Source: Myroides odoratus (GTDB taxonomy: Bacteria > Bacteroidota > Bacteroidia > Flavobacteriales > Flavobacteriaceae). Taken from it: a DNA stretch of 64,000 bases. Of the stretch, positions 8,599-17,010 are shown piece by piece. A model generated the notes under the pieces. It saw only the letters and a program-made list of their open reading frames with translations. It did no database searches and was not told the origin of the DNA. A program made the translations under genes and the position numbers. Position 1 is the stretch's first letter; every line of letters starts with the position of its first letter. Location: assembly GCF_001549985.1 (NCBI RefSeq), contig NZ_LROZ01000017.1, forward strand, positions 23,605 through 87,604, read 5' to 3'.

Positions 8599-9984
8599 TT
8601 ATAAGTTAGTAAATAAAAAGTCGAAATTCGCGGTTAAGGTTGCCTCAGAAACCAATTGCATCCAATATTGTTGGGCTGCATCAATGTGTGTTTTTTCTGC
8701 TTGTTCAAGTAACTGTTGAATTTGTAAGAGCTCACTGAGTGTGATTAAACCGCTTTTATAACGCGCCATATACATGGTATAGGCTTGAGTTGCATGTACA
8801 ATCGCTTGATGCGTTTGCTGTAATTGCTCTGTTTGTTCTTGAATCTGAACTTGACTAGCTTCTATATTGGCCTGTAAGGCTTGCTCATATGCACTGTATT
8901 TTTTCTCCGCACTTTCTGCCTGTTTACTTAAGGTTTGTTTTTTATATTGATTAGTAAATAAGGATGAAAAATTCCAAGTGATTCCAACGCCCACGAGATA
9001 ATTATCAACAGTATTAGAAAAGCCGTCTTTCCATTTGTCTGTAACGGTATTGGTTTGAATACCGCTACCTCGAATCGCATATCCTCCTAATACTTTTACA
9101 CTTGGGAGCGCTGCTCTTGTGATAGACTTACTGCTGTGTTCAAAATAAGAGGCCTCTTGTTTGTATTGAGCTAAAACAGGATGTTCGAGCTCTTCAATAG
9201 GAGCTGAAGGATTGGTTTTGTGTAAAGGAAAGGTTAGAAAGTGGTGTAAACGAGTTGCATCAAGCGTATCTAGTGGCTCTCCAACTAATTCCGCTAAGGC
9301 AATGTGAGTGGCCTGTTTACTTCCAGTCCAAAAACGTTGTTGTCCTGCGGCTTGTAGATAGGAAGAATGCGCCAATAGATTATCAGCCGCAGGTTTTAAT
9401 CCTGACACAGCTAATCCATTGGTAATTAATTCGATGCTTCTTAAACGATCTGCATTTTTGCTCATCCAATCATAATTGGCTGTAGCATATAAATGCTGAA
9501 TATGACGAAAGGCTAATTCTTTTTTGAGTTGTAGGACGTAAGCTTCTTTTTGTGCGATTTGTTGTTGATATTGGGCAGTAGCAGCTTTGTTTTCCTGCTG
9601 CTGTTTACCAAAGGCGAATACTTCCCATTCAACCACGGCTGAACCAAAGGTATTGAAGGTTTGGTCACTTCCATCCAAGAGAGTGGGGTTTCCACTGACA
9701 TTAAAAAAGCCAGATTGTGGAAAAAATGCCCCATTACTCCCCTCAAAAGTACCATAAGAGTTTTGGGCTTGAATTTTAAATTGAGGTAAAGCTTGACTTT
9801 TTACCGCTTGTTTTTTGCTTGCTGTAGAGGCTACTAAAGCTGTCTGTGCTTGTAAACCTGGATAATTATGTGCTACTTTTTCCCATAAGTCACCTAAGGA
9901 ATTTTTTCCTGGCTCTTGAGCATAGATAGTCACGCTTAAACAGATCAACCACAGATGTGTAGCTGAACGAAAAATCGTTTTCAT
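8599..9984 (-). CDS. TolC-family outer-membrane efflux channel
   Basis: The ATG at 9984 gives about 461 residues beginning with a signal peptide (MKTIFRSATHLWLICLSV, cleavage after YAQ). The body has the two-repeat coiled-coil layout of outer-membrane efflux proteins, with long Gln/Ala-rich helices (around residues 100-200 and 330-440) and the recurring end-of-repeat motif (YKSGLITLSELLQIQQLLEQ). It provides the outer-membrane exit duct for the permease and adaptor encoded just downstream (12-base gap). An ATG-less extension to 10026 is unlikely to be translated. Confidence 0.9.
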   Translation of the reverse strand: MKTIFRSATHLWLICLSVTIYAQEPGKNSLGDLWEKVAHNYPGLQAQTALVASTASKKQAVKSQALPQFKIQAQNSYGTFEGSNGAFFPQSGFFNVSGNPTLLDGSDQTFNTFGSAVVEWEVFAFGKQQQENKAATAQYQQQIAQKEAYVLQLKKELAFRHIQHLYATANYDWMSKNADRLRSIELITNGLAVSGLKPAADNLLAHSSYLQAAGQQRFWTGSKQATHIALAELVGEPLDTLDATRLHHFLTFPLHKTNPSAPIEELEHPVLAQYKQEASYFEHSSKSITRAALPSVKVLGGYAIRGSGIQTNTVTDKWKDGFSNTVDNYLVGVGITWNFSSLFTNQYKKQTLSKQAESAEKKYSAYEQALQANIEASQVQIQEQTEQLQQTHQAIVHATQAYTMYMARYKSGLITLSELLQIQQLLEQAEKTHIDAAQQYWMQLVSEATLTANFDFLFTNL

Positions 9985-10116
9985 TAGAAAGAGAATATAA
10001 GGGATCTGTCCTGAGATAGATCGCAAATTATTGGATTTTTGTTAACGATAGATAGTAGTAAAACCGTGTAATAGCTTATGCTAATCACGATAGACTAACC
10101 AGAAAGACGTTAAAAA

Positions 10117-10533
10117 TCAAATTCTCAGATTCTGAAATTCAATAAATAAAGGGAGTTTGCCCTGTAATTGGGAGGTGTCCTGATAGGCAGGATTTGCATT
10201 GGATTCGCCTTTGATGCGAATGCCAAAAAAGAAAATAAGAAAAGTAGATACAACGAAAGCAATGAAAGGGTTTGTGATATCCCAACCTGCTTTTTGTAAC
10301 AGTTGACTTTGGTCATCTATACTAAGATGCTGGCCACAAGTTCTTTCTGTTACTGTTGTCTGTTTTTTACTTTTATTGGTTTTAGTAGTTTGTTCGATGG
10401 GAGTTGTCGTGTCACCAAATAAGTGGTTGATACTCGTCTGCATGGAACAAGTAGAGAAAATAAGCCATACCGCACACATCAAAGCGAACGCTTTTTGCAT
10501 TTTTTTGATGATATGGGAGGTGTTTATTTTCAT
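10117..10533 (-). CDS. Hypothetical membrane protein upstream of the efflux operon
   Basis: Starting at the ATG at 10533, about 138 residues. There is one hydrophobic segment near the N-terminus (FALMCAVWLIFSTCSM) and a second (IAFVVSTFLIFFFGIRI) about 45 residues from the end, with a Thr/Lys-rich region and one pair of Cys residues between or around them. I do not recognise the family. It lies about 130 bases upstream of the TolC-like gene on the same strand without an evident terminator between, so it could be the first gene of the efflux operon. Codon use looks ordinary. It may be a lineage-specific companion or not functional. Confidence 0.45.
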   Translation of the reverse strand: MKINTSHIIKKMQKAFALMCAVWLIFSTCSMQTSINHLFGDTTTPIEQTTKTNKSKKQTTVTERTCGQHLSIDDQSQLLQKAGWDITNPFIAFVVSTFLIFFFGIRIKGESNANPAYQDTSQLQGKLPLFIEFQNLRI

Positions 10534-10757
10534 AGAGAGACAAACATAGGGTATTTCAAAATTAAATACAACGTTTTTTTTTGTTTTTAATTCCGTGAAT
10601 AGCAATTGGTCAGATTTGTTTAGCAAATGAGATAATCATTTCAAATACAAAATTGTAGCATAGAATAAAAAAATAATGACAGAACAAATAAAAGAGGAAC
10701 CTTTGGTACGAATTTTGATTGTTATTTAGGAGAGAAACAAAAATTAAATAACACAAT

Positions 10758-11465
10758 ATGAAAAGAGTATTCGTATTATTTGGATTAATTCTTAGCTTGT
10801 TTGTAGTAACAAGTTGTAGTACAGATGACAATAGTGGATGGAAACCTTATCCAGTCGGTGGTTTAACTATGGTGAATGGTTATGGTGGTTCAGAGGCTAT
10901 ATGGTATATAGCGAATGGACGTTTGGTACAACCTCCTTATCAAGGGTTAATTTACAAGGGGTATGATTATATCGGATTGTATACGGGAAATCGTTCTTTG
11001 GATATTATCACCAATCAGAATGAAAAAATTGTGACCAATGCAAGGGTGCAAGTGATGGATGGACAAGGATATACCTCTTTCGTAGGAGGGAAATCAAAAG
11101 ATAATGTCATTCACTTTATAACCAATGATCAGCGTATTACCCTTGGAGAAGAGGGGAATCTTGCTCATTCGGGACTTCGTTTTTTTAATTTGACAGGAGA
11201 GGATTTAGCTGTAAATGTCAAATTAGACGATGAAGTTGTGTTTGCGAATCGAAATACGGAAACAGAAGCTTCAGCGAAAGAAAATGAAAAATTTATCGCA
11301 CATGCGAGTAAAACGTATACCGTGAGTGTACAAGATAAAGATGGGAAAGAAATAGCTAAACGCGATCAACTCATTTTGGAAAAGGGTAGGTATTTTTCTT
11401 TAATTCTAGTCGGTTCTAACTCTGCTGAAAAACCTTATTACATAGGTCTTGTAAAGCAGTTTTAA
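10758..11465 (+). CDS. Lipoprotein with DUF4397-like repeats
   Basis: A 235-residue protein with a clear lipoprotein signal (LFVVTSC, Cys at about residue 20). The mature part holds two similar beta-rich modules (about 35-130 and 140-235). Each starts with a strand such as GGLTMVNGYGG or LRFFNLTGEDLAVNVKLDD and includes a surface Tyr/Gly-rich loop, which fits DUF4397-type envelope lipoproteins common in Bacteroidota. No catalytic residues are evident. It is monocistronic, ending in the terminator at 11490-11525, and divergent from the efflux operon. The domain name is a judgement from pattern only. Confidence 0.6.
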   Translation: MKRVFVLFGLILSLFVVTSCSTDDNSGWKPYPVGGLTMVNGYGGSEAIWYIANGRLVQPPYQGLIYKGYDYIGLYTGNRSLDIITNQNEKIVTNARVQVMDGQGYTSFVGGKSKDNVIHFITNDQRITLGEEGNLAHSGLRFFNLTGEDLAVNVKLDDEVVFANRNTETEASAKENEKFIAHASKTYTVSVQDKDGKEIAKRDQLILEKGRYFSLILVGSNSAEKPYYIGLVKQF

Positions 11466-11489
11466 TTCTATATCTATAAATCAATTGGG

Positions 11490-11525
11490 AAAATAGTCAT
11501 CATCTATATGGTGGCTATTTTTTTT
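11490..11525 (+). terminator. Intrinsic terminator of the DUF4397-like lipoprotein gene
   Basis: A twelve-base-pair stem, AAAATAGTCATC / GGTGGCTATTTT with two G-T pairs, has an eight-base loop and a run of T residues to 11525. Confidence 0.75.
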
Positions 11526-11537
11526 ATAGGATAGGCG

Positions 11538-11569
11538 TTAGTTTCATCAAAGCGAAAAGAATATATTTG
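11538..11569 (+). promoter_or_regulatory. Candidate Bacteroidetes promoter of the bPH2 operon
   Basis: TTAG (11538-11541) lies 20 bases upstream of TATATTTG (11562-11569), close to the TTTG-N19-21-TAnnTTTG consensus. It predicts a start site near 11575, shortly before the ATG at 11594. Confidence 0.4.
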
Positions 11570-11593
11570 TTTATCCAAATGCTTATTTTAGAT

Positions 11594-12175
11594 ATGAACA
11601 CAATCTTTTCCAACCAGCAAATTAATACCGCAGAATTGCCTACTACAGATGCAGTAATTTTCCAACCTTTACATGTAAAGTATAAACGTGTTGTCCTAAT
11701 CAGTACGATTATTTTTCTTTTGTTTATTTTGGCATTGGGAGCAAGTGGTTTCTATTTGCCCTTTTTAGGAGAAGATTCTATTTTGTTGAAATACAAGGTG
11801 GCTGTGTTTAGTGCAAGTGCTGTGTTTTCTTTGCTTGTACTGATTTTAAATATGTTAGGGGTAAGTAAAAAAGGATATGCAGTGCGAGAACATGATATCC
11901 TATATAAATCGGGAATACTACATCAAAAAGAAACGACAATTCCCTTTAATCGCGTACAACACGTCGAAATTTATGAAGGAGCTTTACTGCGATTATTTGG
12001 ACTTTGTAGAATTGAGTTTTTTACGGCAGGAGGGAGTTTAGGTGATTTGAAAATACCAGGATTACCCTTAGAAGAAGCCAATAAAATAAAGGCTTATGTG
12101 ATTGAAAAAGTGTTACCTCAAGCCGTAGAAAGAAGTGAAAGTAATACCCCGAACGTTTTAAATACCGAACAATAA
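11594..12175 (+). CDS. PH domain (bPH2) membrane protein, YdbS-like
   Basis: About 193 residues from the ATG at 11594 (another ATG lies at 11579). Two membrane helices (about residues 35-60 and 75-100) precede one bacterial PH2 domain beginning YAVREHDILYKSGILHQKET and containing IPFNRVQHVEIYEG. This is the YdbS arrangement. The stop codon overlaps the start of the next gene (TAATG at 12173-12177), so the two are translationally coupled. In Bacillus, YdbS and YdbT help resist some bacteriocins; a role here is not known. Confidence 0.85.
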   Translation: MNTIFSNQQINTAELPTTDAVIFQPLHVKYKRVVLISTIIFLLFILALGASGFYLPFLGEDSILLKYKVAVFSASAVFSLLVLILNMLGVSKKGYAVREHDILYKSGILHQKETTIPFNRVQHVEIYEGALLRLFGLCRIEFFTAGGSLGDLKIPGLPLEEANKIKAYVIEKVLPQAVERSESNTPNVLNTEQ

Positions 12176-13689
12176 TGAATTTCTATATTCCTAATCGACA
12201 AGCACCTATCGGTATTATTGTCAATTTTATTTATTGGTTGCAAAAATTTGTTCGCGCTTTTTTTCCTGTCCTTATTTTAGTAGCCCTGAGAATCAACAAA
12301 GGGGAATGGACAGGGAGGTGGGATTGGATCCTATTGAGTGTAATTATTGGGCTTATCTTAGCCCTAGTTTTTGCTTATTTCAGCTACCGCAATTTTACCT
12401 TTCATATTGAAAAGGAAACGGATGCTTTTGTTTTGCAGAAGGGAATTTTTAATAAAACAAAAACGACCATTCAACTCCGAAAGATTCAACAGGTAAATAT
12501 CAATCAATCGTTTATTAATAAGCTGTTACAACTATATTCGATTGAGGTTGATTCTGCAGGAAGTGGATCTAAAGAAGGAGTTATTGCTTCTGTTTCTCAT
12601 GAAGTTGCACAGGCATTGAAAGAAACATTATTGGCCTATAGAGAAGGATTGCTAGAAGCGGAAGGGGAGAATACTGTAGATTATGGAACAATCCAAGAAG
12701 GGAATGCAGTACAAGATGTTCGACATATTAAAGTACTGACTTTATTAAAAGTAGGAGTAACAACCAATTACCTGTATACGATGGGTATTGTTCTGCTATT
12801 TGCAAACTCCCTGATATATGAAGGATCTAAGTTTTTTGGAGATACGATAAATGATGAAGCAATCGATACATTTATCGAAGAACGAATCACCTTTTATGTT
12901 GGATTGATTCTAATACTTGTTTTTTTAGCAGCTATCTTTATTGCCAATATTATTCGCACCGTTATCAAATTTTATAACTATAAAGTGGTGGTGCAACAAG
13001 GAAGTTTATTTCTTTCCTACGGATTACTCCATACAAAGAGTACCATTATTAAACCCTCTCGTGTTCAATTAGTCAAAATTGTGCGCAATTATTTCCAAAA
13101 GCTATGGGGAATTTCGAGTTTTAAGATTCACCAAGTTTTTGGAAAGGAATCGCTAAATAAGAAAACAGGCTTAGAAATTCCAGGTTGTTCAAACGAAGAA
13201 ACCAAAGAGTTCTTTGATATGATTTACCAAAAACCATTGGATTTTCAAGGTGTTGAGCTGAAATATAACTATCGTTTCTTTGGTTTTCGTTTTTTCTTTT
13301 TGGTGCTTGTTCCAATTGGTTTATTTATAGGATTAACACAAGAAACACTAGATACTAGTTTGAGATTTAGCAGTGCGGGGGCTTATTTTGTTGTCGTAAC
13401 GTTGTTGATTTGGCGTTATTTTAGAGTAGGACGATTAATTGTTACGGCTGATTTTATTATAGTCAAAACAGGAGCTTGGGATATCACACACACCATTTTA
13501 GAACCTCATAAAATTCAAAAAATTGTACTGTCTCAATTTGCGTGGCAAAAAGCTGCGAATGTAGGTAGTTTACTGTTGCATACTGCGGGAGGAATTGTAC
13601 ATTTTAGTACATCGAATTACGAGCAAATGAAACAGTTGAGAGATCAATGGTTGTATAAGATAGAAAGCGAAAATAAACATTGGATGTAG
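12175..13689 (+). CDS. Triple PH domain (bPH2) membrane protein, YdbT-like
   Basis: A 504-residue protein with three bPH2 modules alternating with pairs of membrane helices. The modules are at about 75-145 (FVLQKGIFNKTKTTIQLRKI), 275-345 (GLLHTKSTIIKPSRVQLVKI) and 425-500 (IIVKTGAWDITHTILEPHKI). Each shows the Ile-x-x-x-[KR]-[IV]-Q pattern at the end of the second strand. The length and order match YdbT. It overlaps the upstream YdbS-like gene by one base, so the proteins probably form one membrane complex. It ends just before a perfect 13-bp hairpin. Confidence 0.87.
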   Translation: MNFYIPNRQAPIGIIVNFIYWLQKFVRAFFPVLILVALRINKGEWTGRWDWILLSVIIGLILALVFAYFSYRNFTFHIEKETDAFVLQKGIFNKTKTTIQLRKIQQVNINQSFINKLLQLYSIEVDSAGSGSKEGVIASVSHEVAQALKETLLAYREGLLEAEGENTVDYGTIQEGNAVQDVRHIKVLTLLKVGVTTNYLYTMGIVLLFANSLIYEGSKFFGDTINDEAIDTFIEERITFYVGLILILVFLAAIFIANIIRTVIKFYNYKVVVQQGSLFLSYGLLHTKSTIIKPSRVQLVKIVRNYFQKLWGISSFKIHQVFGKESLNKKTGLEIPGCSNEETKEFFDMIYQKPLDFQGVELKYNYRFFGFRFFFLVLVPIGLFIGLTQETLDTSLRFSSAGAYFVVVTLLIWRYFRVGRLIVTADFIIVKTGAWDITHTILEPHKIQKIVLSQFAWQKAANVGSLLLHTAGGIVHFSTSNYEQMKQLRDQWLYKIESENKHWM

Positions 13690-13700
13690 GGAGATGGTTT

Positions 13701-13733
13701 ACAGTTTACGGTTGACAGTTAACCGTAAACTGT
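13701..13733. terminator. Perfect 13-bp hairpin between convergent genes
   Basis: ACAGTTTACGGTT (13701-13713) and AACCGTAAACTGT (13721-13733) are separated by seven bases. There is no T-run on either side, so it acts either as a bidirectional terminator of weaker type or as a dispersed palindromic element; its internal composition (repeated ACAGTT and AACCGT units) is repeat-like. Confidence 0.5.
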
Positions 13734-13743
13734 CCACCACTCT

Positions 13744-14154
13744 CTATTCTACATATTCTTTAAGTGAACAATTCATCCAGTTAAATCCAGGAAGCGTTTC
13801 TTTTTTCAATTTCTTTTTGAGGAAAGGAACGAGTAATCCATTGAAGTTTTCCCCTTGAACGAATAAGCATTTATGTGCATCAATGGGAATAATTTCAAAA
13901 TAGTGATACCCATCAAAAAGACCTTTAATGCCTAGTTTTCCTAACCAGGCTAGTTTTTGATTCGGTTTGTATATTTGAACAGTCGGGGTAAAATGCATCT
14001 GCTGAATTTTTACTTTCAGTTTTTGTTGAGGTGCAGCAATTCCTTCTATTTTAGTAATAAAGGGATTCCATTTATAATAATTTTCAAAATCAATTAATGC
14101 CTTCCAAATGGTTTCTGCATTCGCTTTAATTTCTATTTGTGTAACCAGTTTCAT
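13744..14154 (-). CDS. SRPBCC (START-like) domain protein
   Basis: A 136-residue single-domain protein that starts with the SRPBCC signature (VTQIEIKANAETIWKALIDF followed by NYYKWNPF) and continues with the beta-sheet and final helix of the fold. Such proteins bind hydrophobic ligands or act as polyketide-cyclase-like enzymes; here no ligand can be guessed. It follows the Crp/Fnr regulator gene on the same strand with a 75-base gap, and a TTGAT-N4-ATCAA palindrome lies in that gap. Control by the adjacent regulator is therefore plausible. Confidence 0.75.
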   Translation of the reverse strand: MKLVTQIEIKANAETIWKALIDFENYYKWNPFITKIEGIAAPQQKLKVKIQQMHFTPTVQIYKPNQKLAWLGKLGIKGLFDGYHYFEIIPIDAHKCLFVQGENFNGLLVPFLKKKLKKETLPGFNWMNCSLKEYVE

Positions 14155-14197
14155 ATCGTATTGTTTTACACAAATATCTTTGCTTTTGAATTAGGAA

Positions 14198-14217
14198 TTC
14201 TTGATATACATCAAGAA
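14198..14217. promoter_or_regulatory. FNR/CRP-type box (TTGAT-N4-ATCAA)
   Basis: A perfect dyad TTCTTGAT-ATAC-ATCAAGAA whose core at 14201-14214 equals the classic FNR consensus. It lies about 45 bases upstream of the SRPBCC start codon and 16 bases after the stop of a Crp/Fnr regulator whose recognition helix has the E-x-x-S-R pattern associated with TTGAT half-sites. It could also serve as a hairpin after the regulator gene, but it lacks a T-run. Confidence 0.5.
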
Positions 14218-14229
14218 AACAGGGGAGAT

Positions 14230-14787
14230 TTATTTTCGCCTTAATCTACTCAGTGTTTCCGGCGTCATCCCTAACAAGGAGGCAATATATTGATGCGGTA
14301 CTTGGTTGAATAAAAAAGCATACTCTTGACAAAAGGCAAGGTAACGCTCTTCGCCATTTTGAGATAAGAATTGAAAAATTCGCTGTTCCATTTGGTTAAA
14401 GCAATGCCCCATGAAATTTCGTTCTTTGGTTTGCCAATTAGGGATTTTAGTTTCTAGCTGTTGGTAGTCTTTTTTGGAAACAGAGAATAAAGAAACAGGG
14501 GTAAGGGTTGTAAAGTTCCATTTCGCGGGTTGATCAAAGAGCCAAGAAGACAAATCTGTAATGAAATATCCTGGTGCACTAATCCACTGTGTAATTTCTT
14601 TTCCATCAAAATCGGCATGAATGCGAATGTAACCCTCCGTAAGAAAAAAAAGTTGGTTGGCTTCTTTGCCTACTTCTAGTAAAGAGGTATTCTTATTGTA
14701 GGTATGCGGAATAAAAAAATTGATTGCTTCCTGCGCTTCATCATCAGTTAAATGAAGCATGAATTGTAGAGCGGCTTGTAATGACAT
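14230..14787 (-). CDS. Crp/Fnr-family transcription regulator
   Basis: A 185-residue regulator. An N-terminal cyclic-nucleotide-binding-like beta-roll (about 15-125; LFFLTEGYIRIHADFDGKEI, ITDLSSWLF) leads into a long dimer helix and a C-terminal winged helix. The recognition helix at the extreme end reads IASLLGMTPETLSRLRRK; the Glu-x-x-Ser-Arg matches the residues with which FNR reads TTGAT. There is no N-terminal Cys cluster, so it is not an oxygen-sensing Fe-S FNR, and the phosphate-binding arginine of CRP is not evident. The ligand is unknown. Its neighbour on the same strand has a matching palindrome in its promoter. Confidence 0.85.
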   Translation of the reverse strand: MSLQAALQFMLHLTDDEAQEAINFFIPHTYNKNTSLLEVGKEANQLFFLTEGYIRIHADFDGKEITQWISAPGYFITDLSSWLFDQPAKWNFTTLTPVSLFSVSKKDYQQLETKIPNWQTKERNFMGHCFNQMEQRIFQFLSQNGEERYLAFCQEYAFLFNQVPHQYIASLLGMTPETLSRLRRK

Positions 14788-14793
14788 AAAATA

Positions 14794-14822
14794 AAATTGT
14801 CCTTTGATTCAAAGGACAATTT
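14794..14822 (-). terminator. Terminator of the YbaB-DUF4369 operon
   Basis: AAATTGTCCTTTG / CAAAGGACAATTT form a 13-bp stem with a three-base loop. On the minus strand it ends in a short T-run and lies five bases after the DUF4369-like stop. Confidence 0.75.
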
Positions 14823-14826
14823 ACAA

Positions 14827-15564
14827 TTATTCGGTTACTTTCGTTTCTTCTTTTTTTCTTTCTTGAATAAATTCATTCAAACTTTTTGCGTACTTGTGAT
14901 TTTGTACTTCAGGAGTTAACGCATTGTAAATAGTATCCAAGTATTTAATATTACGATCATATAGCTCAGTAAGCGCAATATAAGGGGCAACATCAGAATG
15001 TTTGTTGTTTAAAGCAAAGTTAATTGCATTTAGATATAAACGGCCTGCTAATTTTTTACTTACTCCTTGCAAGCTGTCCAATTGAGCTGCATTTGCTGTT
15101 TTTTGAGCTTCAAATAAGGCAACATATAAATCGTTTTGACGATCTGTAATAATAGCCCTTGATTTCAGATACTCATTGTAGATTTCGTTGCTTTGAGATC
15201 CTTGTACTTTTGCGTCCTTGTAAAAGTTTTTCAATGTCGTTTCGATGGTCATTGTTCCAGGTTCTGCAAAAAAGGCCAATTGATTATCAATAGAATTACT
15301 ATGTCCACGATCTAATGAAAGGAAAAGCATTTCTGGTGATTCTAAATGATGCTTGAAAGTGAAATTGGATGATTTTCCATCAAAAACGACAGAATCTAAA
15401 GCAGTGAAAACAGTGTCTTGAACATGGTATAGATATACTTTCCCTTGCTTTAAACCATCTATTTTTCCTGTAATAGTTAGGTTGTCTGTTCCTTTTGTGT
15501 CTTTGCTACATGAAGCAAGAAGTGAGGCGCCTAAAATTAAGGCAACACCAATATATTTTTTCAT
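14827..15564 (-). CDS. DUF4369-type lipoprotein
   Basis: A 245-residue lipoprotein (signal ending SLLASC, Cys19). The N-terminal half is a beta-sandwich of the DUF4369 kind (LTITGKIDGLKQGKVYLYHV, then DSVVFDGKSSNFTFKHHL), and the C-terminal half is helical with repeated short motifs. In many Bacteroidota, DUF4369 precedes a TlpA/AhpC thioredoxin domain; here that domain is absent, so the protein is a stand-alone version. It starts seven bases after ybaB and ends at the terminator at 14794-14822. The function is unknown. Confidence 0.7.
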   Translation of the reverse strand: MKKYIGVALILGASLLASCSKDTKGTDNLTITGKIDGLKQGKVYLYHVQDTVFTALDSVVFDGKSSNFTFKHHLESPEMLFLSLDRGHSNSIDNQLAFFAEPGTMTIETTLKNFYKDAKVQGSQSNEIYNEYLKSRAIITDRQNDLYVALFEAQKTANAAQLDSLQGVSKKLAGRLYLNAINFALNNKHSDVAPYIALTELYDRNIKYLDTIYNALTPEVQNHKYAKSLNEFIQERKKEETKVTE

Positions 15565-15571
15565 CCTATTC

Positions 15572-15895
15572 TTATTTAAATAAATCTAACCCTGGGATAT
15601 TAGGCATACCATCTTTGGCTGCCGCTGCTAATTCAGCCTCGTGAATTGCTGTTGCTTTTTCAATGGCTCTGTTTAATACTAGAACAAGATAATCTTCCAA
15701 TTGATCTTTGTCTTCCATTAATTCATCCGAAATGGATAAGGAACGAATTGTTCTGTTTGCTGTTAAAGTAACGTGTAGTAATTCGTCACTACTTTTTTCG
15801 TCAATTAGAATGGTATCTAATCTCTTTTTTGTTTCTTCAATTTTAGCTTGGGTTTCTTGTAATTTACCCATCATTCCCATTAAGTCGCCAAACAT
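15572..15895 (-). CDS. YbaB/EbfC-family nucleoid-associated protein
   Basis: From the ATG at 15895, 107 residues. It has the typical Met-rich start ([20 protein letters not shown]), a long first helix, a central three-strand sheet ([19 protein letters not shown]) and a C-terminal helix. YbaB proteins are dimeric, sequence-tolerant DNA binders. Here it is not next to dnaX or recR, the usual neighbours, but heads an operon with a DUF4369 lipoprotein (seven-base gap). Confidence 0.85.
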   Translation of the reverse strand: MFGDLMGMMGKLQETQAKIEETKKRLDTILIDEKSSDELLHVTLTANRTIRSLSISDELMEDKDQLEDYLVLVLNRAIEKATAIHEAELAAAAKDGMPNIPGLDLFK

Positions 15896-16077
15896 AATAT
15901 AGTACATTAAAATTTAGTGTGACAAAAATAGTATATTCTTTTCAAGTTTTGTTCATGATCTGGAGAAAGACCAGAACAAATTTTGTACTATTTTCCCTAT
16001 AAATTAATTTACATTAAGGATTAGCGAATTTATAATCCGTATTTTTGATACTATCACACCCGTTAATACAAAAAAAG

Positions 16078-16395
16078 ATGAAAGAAGAATTTTTGCCCTT
16101 AGCTGTGAAACAAAATACAGCAAATCACAGATTTGAATTGACTGTAGATGGCTATACTGCTTTTATTGATTACAAAGAGGACAGTAAGCGTATTCACTTA
16201 ATTCATACCGAAAGCCCAGAAGAATTAGCTGGTCGAGGTGTTGCAACAGCATTAATTGAAAAGACATTGATGTTTATAGAAGAACACAATAAAACGGTGA
16301 TGCCATTTTGTCCTCTGGTGTTTGCTTATATTAAAAAACATCCCGAGTGGAAAAGAATCGTTGATTTAGGATTCCCTGCCTACGATAAATTGTAA
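16078..16395 (+). CDS. Small GNAT-family N-acetyltransferase (YidJ/Gcn5-related type)
   Basis: The ATG at 16078 gives 105 residues; a TTG at 16045 is unlikely to be used. This is the short Gcn5-related class: a beta hairpin (RFELTVDGYTAFIDYKED) followed by the acetyl-CoA loop (SPEELAGRGVATALIEKTLM) and a C-terminal segment CPLVFAYIKKHPEW. The substrate is unknown. It is followed after 11 bases by an NADPH-dependent FMN reductase gene, and both end at the terminator 16955-16992. Confidence 0.8.
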   Translation: MKEEFLPLAVKQNTANHRFELTVDGYTAFIDYKEDSKRIHLIHTESPEELAGRGVATALIEKTLMFIEEHNKTVMPFCPLVFAYIKKHPEWKRIVDLGFPAYDKL

Positions 16396-16406
16396 TACAA
16401 CCAGAG

Positions 16407-16952
16407 ATGAAAAAGAAAATAATAGGATTTGGAGCTAGTATATCTACGACTTCAATCAATAAAGCATTTGCAGCATATGCTTTGACATTTTTTCCCGAAT
16501 ATGAGGTTGAATTAGTCGATTTGAATGATTTTGCAGTTCCTGTTTTTTCAGTGGACCTAGAAAAGGAACACTTTCCTGAAACAGCGAAAGCCTTTTTAGC
16601 TAAAATAGCAGAAACAGACATTATCATCTGTTCTATGTCGGAACATAATAGAAATTGGACTGCTGCTTTTAAAAGTTTATTTGATTGGTGTTCGAGAATA
16701 AATTTAGAATTATTACAACAAAAACCTATCTTGTTGATGTCAACGTCACCTGGTGGATATGGTGCTCAAAATTCTTTGAATATTGCATTGAAAGTTTTTC
16801 CTCAATTTGGAGGAAATATCTTAGAATCATTTGCTTTACCTAAGTTTTATGATAATTTTGATTCCGCTCAAGGGATTAAAGATGAAGCCTTATTGGCGGA
16901 ATTTAAAAAACAAGTGAGTAACTTTAAAAATAAACTCAACGAGGTAAATTGA
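16407..16952 (+). CDS. NAD(P)H-dependent FMN reductase
   Basis: A 181-residue flavodoxin-like reductase. The phosphate-binding loop for FMN is in IIGFGASISTTSINKAFAAY (residues about 4-23), and the second flavin contact region is TSPGGYGAQNS (about 113-123). It corresponds to the NADPH_dep_FMN_red family (azoreductase/chromate reductase-like). It is the second gene of a two-gene operon with a small acetyltransferase. Confidence 0.82.
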   Translation: MKKKIIGFGASISTTSINKAFAAYALTFFPEYEVELVDLNDFAVPVFSVDLEKEHFPETAKAFLAKIAETDIIICSMSEHNRNWTAAFKSLFDWCSRINLELLQQKPILLMSTSPGGYGAQNSLNIALKVFPQFGGNILESFALPKFYDNFDSAQGIKDEALLAEFKKQVSNFKNKLNEVN

Positions 16953-16954
16953 TA

Positions 16955-16992
16955 CAAAAAAAGAGATAGGAGAGGAACTATCTCTTTTTTTG
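16955..16992 (+). terminator. Intrinsic terminator
   Basis: CAAAAAAAGAGATAG / CTATCTCTTTTTTTG with an eight-base loop, immediately after the FMN reductase stop. Confidence 0.85.
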
Positions 16993-17010
16993 TTAGTATG
17001 CTGTTAAATG

